Source: Capronia americana
Lineage: Eukaryota; Ascomycota; Eurotiomycetes; Chaetothyriales; Herpotrichiellaceae
Length of the DNA stretch: 64,000 nucleotides
Assembly: GCA_016110215.1 (NCBI GenBank)
Contig: JADWQD010000011.1
Coordinates: 1,622,210 to 1,686,209 of the forward strand
Reading direction: 5' to 3'
Part shown: one piece after another, positions 56,601-64,000 of the stretch
How positions within the stretch are numbered: position 1 is the stretch's first letter
How the letters are laid out: each line of letters opens with the position of its first letter
Notes under the pieces: model-generated
The model's input: the letters and a program-made list of their open reading frames with translations, nothing else
What the model was told of the DNA's origin: nothing
Database searches by the model: none
Program-made: the position numbers and the translations under genes

Positions 56601-59600
56601 GTTATAAGTAAAAAAGCACTAGGCCCGGACTAAATCCCGAATATAGTTATTAAGGCCGCTATAATATAGCTAGTCTTAAGACTCTTATAAATCTTTATAG
56701 CGGCGTTATAACTAGAATACCACTCTATAAAATAGAAGTGAGTAATTACGCTTATTTTAAGGAAGCTAAGTAAGCTTAACTATTCTACTATTAATATATA
56801 CCGACCGATTATATTACTTAATACTATAGAGAAGATCTTTAAGATTATTATCGCGAGGAGACTCTCGAAACTAGTAGAAACCTATTATCTTCTCTCCGAT
56901 TTATAGATAGGAGCCTAGAAGGGAAGATTAATAAGTTTAGTACTCTAGCTTATTATAGAATAAATCTATATAATCTAGAACCTCTCCGGAGAGTTATAAG
57001 TAGTTATAGTACTTTATATAGATATTACGAGAGCTTTTAATAATATATTATGTTTATAGCTACTATATAACCTTTAAAAGAGACGTGTCCCGAGCCTTAT
57101 ATTAGGATAGATAGAGAGCTTTCTAAACGGACGAACCACGAAACTTAATATACTAAAAGGCGAGACTCTATACTTTAGTATAATCGAGGGGATCCCGTAG
57201 GGGTCTTTAGTCTTACTAATTATCTTTCTTATCTTTCTCTTCTTTATAGCGGATCTTCTAAATAATATTAGGAATAAAGGGCTATAAACTACTCTAGTCG
57301 AATTTATAGACGATATATATATCCTTATATACAGCGAGTCTATAGAGTGTAACTACGCGAAACTAGAAAGAATCTATCGTAAATACTAATAATAGGCGTT
57401 AAGCTATAGGGCGAAGTTTACACCGGATAAATATAAGCTAATATACTTCACGAGAAACTGTAGTAAGTTTAATATAAAGGTAGGGGTTATAATTAAGGGG
57501 ATATAACTAGAGGTAAGGTAATCCGTTAAGATCCTAGAGATATAGATCAACTTAAAACTTAAGTAAAAGAAATAGCTCTAGGAGGTAAAAAGCCGATTTA
57601 AATTATAACTACTTATATTCGGTCGTATTACCCGGTTAACCTAAGGGGTAGGGCTACTATAATTACAGCTAGTTTACTTAATAGTACTCTAACCTATAAT
57701 AAGTTTCGCCTCGGAGATCTAGTGGAGCCTAGACGGCCTTAAATTAATAGTAAAGTTAGTTAATAAGAAGTTAGAGGTTATATAAAACTAAAGGCTATAA
57801 TATATAATTAGAGCGTATAAGGCGGTAGAGGGCCCAACCCTTAAGAGGGAGTTAGAGGTTCCCCTAATCTATCTTAACATTGAAAAACGGCTCGCAGCAC
57901 TCTTATTACGGATACACTACTCCCTAGCCGGACAATTTATAAGAGAGGAGTGTAGTAAAATCCGGTTATAATACCCCGAGATAAGACGATAGACGTTATA
58001 ATGAAGGGCGACCCCGATAATACTAAAGCTCTAATAGCTATAGCAGCACTTCCCTAATTAATTCCGCTCTAAGATACTATAATAGGATCCGAGAGGTTTA
58101 GTAACAATATAACCGAAGCCTTAGAAGAAGACCTAGTAAGAGTACTCCTAAGCAGTGTAGGACCTAAGGTGGTCCTAATATACCGAGTCTATCCCTATAT
58201 ATAAAAGACCCCCGGCGCTCCTCGTAGAGAGGCACAACCTAAAGGAACTATATGTAATCTTTCTGAAGGCATTAAGCTCGATAATAACTTAGATTCGCAC
58301 GGAAAAGATCGGACTTAACGCCTTCCTCCACGAAAGAAGAGTTCTAGGATTCCTCCCTATGTGCGGTTACGGGTGGTCATGATAGACTATAAAGTATATT
58401 ATCCGATACTGCCCTAACTAATAAGAAAGGCGGGCACCCCTCTATAGCTTACAGTATTAGAGCAACTATTAAAAGCTTATCGAAACCTCAGCGGAGGCTA
58501 AGGTAGTAGCGATCTAGCTACAGTAGATAAACCTCCTCCCCTAATTTAGCCTTAGACTCGGCCTCGGGCACGAGCGCGGGGGGTAGGCCGACTAGCTAGC
58601 CCTCATCTTATTCGAGACGGTTACGAGTAGTTACGGGAGTTTAAGGAAGGTTTTATTAAAGAAAGTTGGTCGTATTATATATAGTACTTTAGCTAAGGTG
58701 CTGGCCTATTACTTACTAGCTTACCTACTCGCCTAAGGTTACGAGCCTTTACTAAAAGATATAAGTAATAAAGCTTATAGCCTAAAATGTCTGCTCGCTT
58801 AGTTATAAGCTATTATAATTAGTCACTTTACTTTCCACTAGTATATATAACGCTAGAACTCTATAAAAACTATTTAAAACCTTATATAACCACTTAATTT
58901 AAGAGGTCTCTAAGTTCGCGGGCGCCGACTTATTAATGAGCGGGACGCTTTACAGCCGGAGCGGAACTAGTCGTAACTGACTTAGGAGTAGACTTAGCTT
59001 TAGCCTTAGGAGTAAGTTTAATAATTTTAGAAGTTCGCGGAGAGTTATAAGTAATTATAATAGTCTCTTAAGCTTTATAAAGTGCCTCTTTAGTAATCTT
59101 CTAAGCTTTACGGGCTAAGGCTTCCTTAGTTATTACTAGGAGAGTTAGTGTAGTTATAATAGGTTATGAAGGGGCAAGACTTATATTTAATAGCGAAAGT
59201 ATAGTTAACTTCCTTAGATTACTAGACGCAGTAAGCATAAGCTAGAATAAAATTAGCAGGTTACGACAGGTTATAAAGAGATAAGCTAGCTTACCACCAC
59301 GCTTTATACTACTAAAGGATATATAAGTTTTAAATTTACTATATTAGCCAGCGCACTTAGTATAAGCTAATAAATTAGTTGCGAACGGTTATAAGAGAGA
59401 TAGTATAAACGCGGATCGTTACGGTCTCCCTTAATTTAAATTAAGTATACTTTATCTTCGGAAGCTCGGAGTTCTATTAAGGGGGTTAGTATAGTTATAA
59501 ATAGTTACGGAAAGTACTTACTAATAGAGGTAGCGGTTTAGAAGAGGTGCTTATCTTAGGGGTCGCGCTAATTTAGGATATCTATAATGTTATTAAAAGT

Positions 59601-60396
59601 CTTCGTAACTATTAGTAACCTAGTAGTTTAGGAAGTTTACTAAGGGTATATACTTAGAGGATTATATAAGTATAGCTACTAAAGCGCTTATAAGGACCTT
59701 TATATAGTATAGTGGTCACGAAAGGTTATAAATAGAAAAGAAAGAAGATAGAAAATATAGTACAGGGGAAGGTGTAAGAAAAATAAAGAAGGGGTACGAG
59801 TATATACTTATACTAGGGAACCTACTCGAGACTGATTATAACCACTCGTAACTATAGTATAAGAGTTAAAGCAGAAGATAAAGGTTATAATACTCACCGA
59901 CTATTTACTTACCTTTCACTTCTCTCTCACCTACTGCTCACCTTATAATTCACCTATAATTTACCGATAATTTACTTTACGTTTACCTCAGCTACACCTC
60001 ACTCCAGCCTCACTCCAGCTTCACTCTACTACTAGAGGAAAGTCGCAACCTATCGCAACTGAAGTGTGCTTAAAAACTTTTAAATAACTTTAGAGGGGAG
60101 GCCCGCGACCCCGATACCCCTAGAACCCTACTCCCCCGGAGGGAGACGGGTCGCAACTAATCGCAACTAGAGGGAAAAGGAAAGAAGGGAGGAAAGCCTA
60201 GAGGCTTAAAGGATGATCCGGCGCTGCCTGTAAAGGCTCGTAAACACCCGGTATAAAGCGAAACTAATGGGAACTAAAGAGGGCAGGTTTTATTCCCCGG
60301 GAGGGTTTTCCCTATCCTATTTAATAGTTTATAGAATCCCTAATATAAGCTTTAAGTAGCTTCTAGGAGTAGAGAATTAAAAAAAAAAAAAAAAAA
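53664..60396 (+). mobile_element. LINE (Tad-like) copy B, full length, RIP-mutated
   Basis: About 6.73 kb in plus orientation, inverted relative to copy A, with poly-A at 60379-60397 and a 13-bp target duplication. ORF1 (gag-like) runs from about 53.85 to 55.0 kb. ORF2 endonuclease lies at about 55.1-55.9 kb (HYPL..., RGTKSIINLVF). The reverse transcriptase lies at about 56.6-57.4 kb, with KKALGPD, the D-TRAFNN block and F-I-DD at 57303-57314. The distal part of ORF2 reaches about 58.6 kb. A 1.7-kb 3' region follows, holding the periodic motif, the GTGA-type tract and the antisense frame. It has many TAA/TAG stops and is inactive. Inserted into gypsy B's internal region. Confidence 0.87.
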
Positions 60397-60925
60397 ATAT
60401 AAAGAATTAATTATTAATCTTAATAATTAGATTATATAAAAGTAAGTTATTATTAACTATCTTAAAAGAAACTAAAATATAACCTCTAAGCTAGCTTTAA
60501 TATAATATATTAATATCCCTAACCTTAAACCCCTTTTTAATAAAAGAGATCTTATCTTTAAGCTATAGAGATCTAAGATTTTTAATAAATTTTTTACTAA
60601 TATCTTTTAGTTTCTCTTTAAAGAAGTTAAGATAGTATATCTTTATAGTTATACTACTTAAGATACTTAATAATATTTATAAACTTAATATAGTCTTAAT
60701 AAGAAAGATTCTTTTTATAATATTAAAGATATACTTAAGTTCTTAGTAAGAATATATACTAATTTATATAAAGTTAAGAATATATATAAGAAATATTAAA
60801 TACTATATATAAAAATAATAAAACTCTTTAATAACTTTTATACTAAATTTCTATATTTAGCTAATAAAAATAAGGTACTAAATATTAACTTATATTTTAA
60901 TTTATAAAATAAACTAATACTAACC
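60397..60925 (+). mobile_element. Continuation of gypsy element B internal region
   Basis: Extremely AT-rich sequence that resumes after copy B's target duplication and ends at the poly-T start of LINE copy C. No frame is readable. Assignment rests on the nesting logic rather than on protein similarity. Confidence 0.5.
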
Positions 60926-63540
60926 TTTTTTTTTAATTTTTTTTTTAATTTTTATTTTTTTTAAATTCTCTACTTCTAGAAGCTACTTAAAGCTTATATT
61001 AAGGATTCTATAAACTATAAAATAGAGTAGGGAAAACTCTCCCGGGGAATAAAACCTACTCTCTTTTATTTCTATCGGTTTCACTTTATACTAGGTATTT
61101 ATAAGCCTTTATAGATAGCGTAGGATTATTCTTTAAGCCTTTAGGCTTTCCTTTCTTCTTCCCCTTTCCTTCTAGTTATAATTAGTTACGACCCGTCTCC
61201 CTCCGGGGGAGTAGGGTTCTAGGGGTAGCGGGGTCGCCGGCCTCCCCTCTAAAGTTATCTAAAAATTTCTAAGGACTCTTTAGTTGCGATAGGTTATAAC
61301 TTTCCTCTAGTAGTAGAGTAAAGCTAGAGTAAGGCTAGAGTAAGGTATAGTTAAGGTAAATATAAAGTAAATTATTAATAACTTATAGATAAATTATAAG
61401 GTAAATAGTAAGTAAGAGAGAAGTAAAAGATAAGTAAATAGTTAATAAGTATTATAATCTTTACCTTTTATTTTAGTTCTTATATTATAGTTATAAGTAG
61501 TTATAATTAGTCTTATATAGGTTCCTAAATATAAGTATATATTTATACCCTTTCTTTTTATTTCTTATATCTTCCCTTATACTATATTTTTTATTTTCTT
61601 TCTTTTCTATTTATAATCTTTTATAGTTACTATACTATAAAAAGATCCTTATAAGCGCTTTAATAGCTATACCTATATAATCCTCTAAGTATATACCCTT
61701 AGTAAACCTTCTAAACTACTAGGTTACTAATAATTATAAAGACTTTTAATAATATTATAGATATTCTAAATTAGCGCGACCCCTAAAATAAGCACCTCTT
61801 CTAAACCGCTACCGCTACTAGTAAGTACTTCTATAACTATTTATAACTATACTAACCCCCTTAATAGAACCCTAAGCTTCTAAAGATAAAGTATACTTAA
61901 TTTAAATTAAGGGAGACTATAATAATCCGTATTTATACTATCCCTCTTATAACTATTTATAACTAACTTATTAGCTTATACTAAGTACGCCGGCTAATAT
62001 AGTAAATTTAAAACTTATATATTCTTTAGTAGTATAAAGTATAGTAGTAAGCTAGCTTATCCCTTTATAACCTCTTATAATCTACTAATTTTATTTTAGC
62101 TTATACTTACTATATCTAGTAATCTAAGGAAGTTAACTATACTTTTACTATTAAATATAAGTCTTACCTCTTTATAATCTATTATAACTATATTAACTCT
62201 TCTAGTAATAACTAAGAAAGTCTTAGCCCGTAAAGCTTAAAAGATTACTAAAGAGGTACTTTATAAAGCTTAAGAGACTATTATAATTACTTATAACTCT
62301 TTATAAACTTTTAAAATTATTAAACCTACTCCTAAGGCTAAAGCTAAAGCTAAAGCTAAAGCTAAAGCTAAAGCTAAAGCTAAAGCTAAAGCTAAAGCTA
62401 CTCCTAAGTTAGTTATAACTAGTTTTAACCCGGCTATAAAGCGTTCTACTTATTAATAAGTCGGTCCCTATAAACTTATAGGCCTCTTAAATTAAGTAGT
62501 TATATAAGGTTTTAAATAGTTTTTATAGAGTTCTAGTATTATATATATTGATGAGGAGTAGAGTAACTAATTATAATAGCTTATAACTAAGTAAGTAGAT
62601 ATTTTAGGCTATAAGCTTTATTACTTATATTTTTTAGTAAAGGCTTATAATCTTAAGTAAGTAGGTAAGCTAGTAAGTAATAGGCTAGTACCTTAGCTAA
62701 AGTACTATATATAATATAACTAACTTTCTTTAATAAAACCTTCCTTAAACTCCTATAACCGCTTATAACCGCCTTATATAAGATAAGGGCTAGCGAGGCG
62801 GACTACTCTCCGCGCTTATTCTTAAGGCCGAGTCTAAGGCTAAACTAAAGAAGGAGGTTTATTTACTATAGCTAGGCCGCTACTTTCTTAGTCTCCACTA
62901 GGGTTTTAACTAGTCTTTAGTAGTTACTCTAATACTAAAGGCTATAGAGGGGTACCCTTCTCTCCTACTAATTAAGGTAGTACCTAATAATATACTTTAT
63001 AGTTTATTATAACTATCTATAACTATATATAGAGAGAATTCCTAAAACTCTTCTTTTATAGAAGAAGGCGTTAAGTCTAATTTTTTTTATATAAATCTAG
63101 GTTATTATTACGCTTAATATCTTTTAAAAGATTATATATAGTTTCTTTAAGTTATACCTCTTTATAAGGAGGGCTAGAGGTCTCCTATATATAGGGACGA
63201 ACTTAATATATTAGGCCTATCTCCGGTTTTATATAGCTTAGGAGTATTCTTACTAAGCCTTCTTTTAAGACCTTAATTATATAGTTACTAAATTACTTAG
63301 ATCCTATTATAGAATCTCGACGCGGTATTAATTAGGGAAGTTTAGCTATAGCTACTAGAGCTTAAGTATTATTAGGGTCGCCCTTTATTATAACGCTTAT
63401 TATCTTATCTTAAGGTGGTATAACTAGATCTTACTATACTCCTCTCTAATAAATTAGCCCGCTAAAGAGTAGTATATCTATAGAAGAAGTGCCGTAAGCC
63501 GTTTTTCGGTATTAAGATAGATTAGGAGAACCCTTAACTC
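60926..63540 (-). mobile_element. LINE (Tad-like) copy C, 3' part, most heavily mutated
   Basis: Starts with an interrupted poly-T (60926-60962), followed by TTCTCTACTTCTAGAAGC, the same 3'-end sequence as copies A and B. It runs parallel to copy A (40297 to about 42850) and is then cut by an LTR at 63541. It is richer in TpA than copies A and B. Confidence 0.85.
62340..62399. repeat. (AAAGCT)10 hexanucleotide array
   Basis: Ten perfect AAAGCT units encode Lys-Ala repeats in the antisense frame. The same place holds about seven imperfect units in copy A (about 41672-41710) and only about three in copy B (about 58990-59010). Confidence 0.93.
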
Positions 63541-63914
63541 TATAATAGTATAGTATACTAATAGGATAAAGGTAGAGTAAATATAATATAAAGATATAGA
63601 TTACTTAATATAAAGAGACTAAACTAGGGAGAGAAAGAAGAGTATCTAAAGAGGCGGCTATACCTTATTATAGGTGAATATTTCCCTTTATTAAGGGTTC
63701 TAGTATATATATATATCGCTAAAGGCCTAGATTATATATAGCTAATTATATATAGTTATATAACTTATATAGATATATTACCTAATTAGGGTAAGGCTTA
63801 GTAAAGACTAATTCCTAATCCGGTAACTATTATCGGGCTAGCCTTTCCTAGCCCTCATCTATATCTATCCTATTCTAGCTATTACGGAGGCTAGGCGCGT
63901 CTCGTTCCGTAATA
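63541..63914 (-). mobile_element. Gypsy LTR inserted in LINE copy C
   Basis: About 374 bp, related to the element A LTRs but closest to element B's LTR; both share a block with GGCTAGCC-like sequence that element A lacks. It interrupts copy C after a point equivalent to copy A at about 42865. The right flank (63915-64000) is neither LINE nor an obvious polypurine tract, so I cannot tell a solo LTR from the edge of another element. Confidence 0.75.
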
Positions 63915-64000
63915 CTTACTAGATTTATAGCTAGTTGACCGGCTCTCGATATAAATATAGCCTAATTAGCCTCAGCCAGTTGACTCAGTTAAGCTTTACC
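63915..64000. other. Unassigned window end
   Basis: 86 bp after the LTR, less AT-rich than its surroundings; it matches nothing else I could identify in the window. Confidence 0.3.

Noticed and set aside
40275..60396. Single large palindromic duplication or centromere-like inverted repeat
   Set aside because: Separate poly-A tails, different target duplications and a split LTR show two independent LINE insertions.
61300..61500. Possible CRISPR-like spaced repeats from the evenly spaced motif
   Set aside because: The host is a fungus, the units are degenerate half-sites inside retroelement DNA, and the intervening sequences are shared among copies rather than unique spacers.

Overview
This window comes from a filamentous ascomycete (Pezizomycotina), most likely a Eurotiales mould such as Aspergillus or Penicillium. 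The evidence is the short GT-AG introns (about 50-80 bp), Zn2Cys6 regulators split by an intron inside the zinc finger, fungal-only families (Sim4/FTA2, fungal APH kinases, MFS/FAD-monooxygenase clusters) and a right half saturated with C-to-T and G-to-A changes typical of repeat-induced point mutation (RIP). Gene models were read by eye; splice sites are predictions.

Left arm, 1-9.4 kb, holds mostly intact genes. Two paralogous Zn2Cys6 regulators (43-1347 minus, 4529-5820 plus) flank a secreted FAD-linked oxidase (2091-3783). Next come a fungal membrane-associated protein of unknown function and an APH-type kinase.

Middle arm, 9.4-37.2 kb, mixes intact genes (HNH nuclease-domain protein, FTA2-domain protein, a 360-aa fungal protein, a DUF1907/C11orf54-like hydrolase) with many broken ones. 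From 17.9 to 29.5 kb an isopropylmalate-dehydrogenase-like gene, a DapA-like aldolase, an SDR, two aromatic-type FAD monooxygenases, an MFS transporter and a fungal transcription-factor domain lie together. This looks like a metabolic or catabolic cluster in which every member carries a stop, frameshift, splice defect or truncation.

Right arm, 37.2-64 kb, is AT-rich and made of nested, RIP-mutated retrotransposons. A LINE fragment (37.2-40.0 kb) adjoins a plus-sense Ty3/gypsy element (B). B's 5' LTR is split by a 6.7-kb LINE (copy A), and its internal region by an opposite-facing copy of the same LINE (copy B) and by a third copy (C). Copy A is itself split by a complete younger gypsy chromovirus (element A, 45824-51956, 364-bp LTRs, ACTCC target duplication). 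Target duplications show that the large inverted repeat (40.3-60.4 kb) came from two separate insertions. The LINE's 3' region carries an antisense reading frame with a Lys-Ala repeat and a two-half-site motif recurring about every 110 bp; I know of no description of either.
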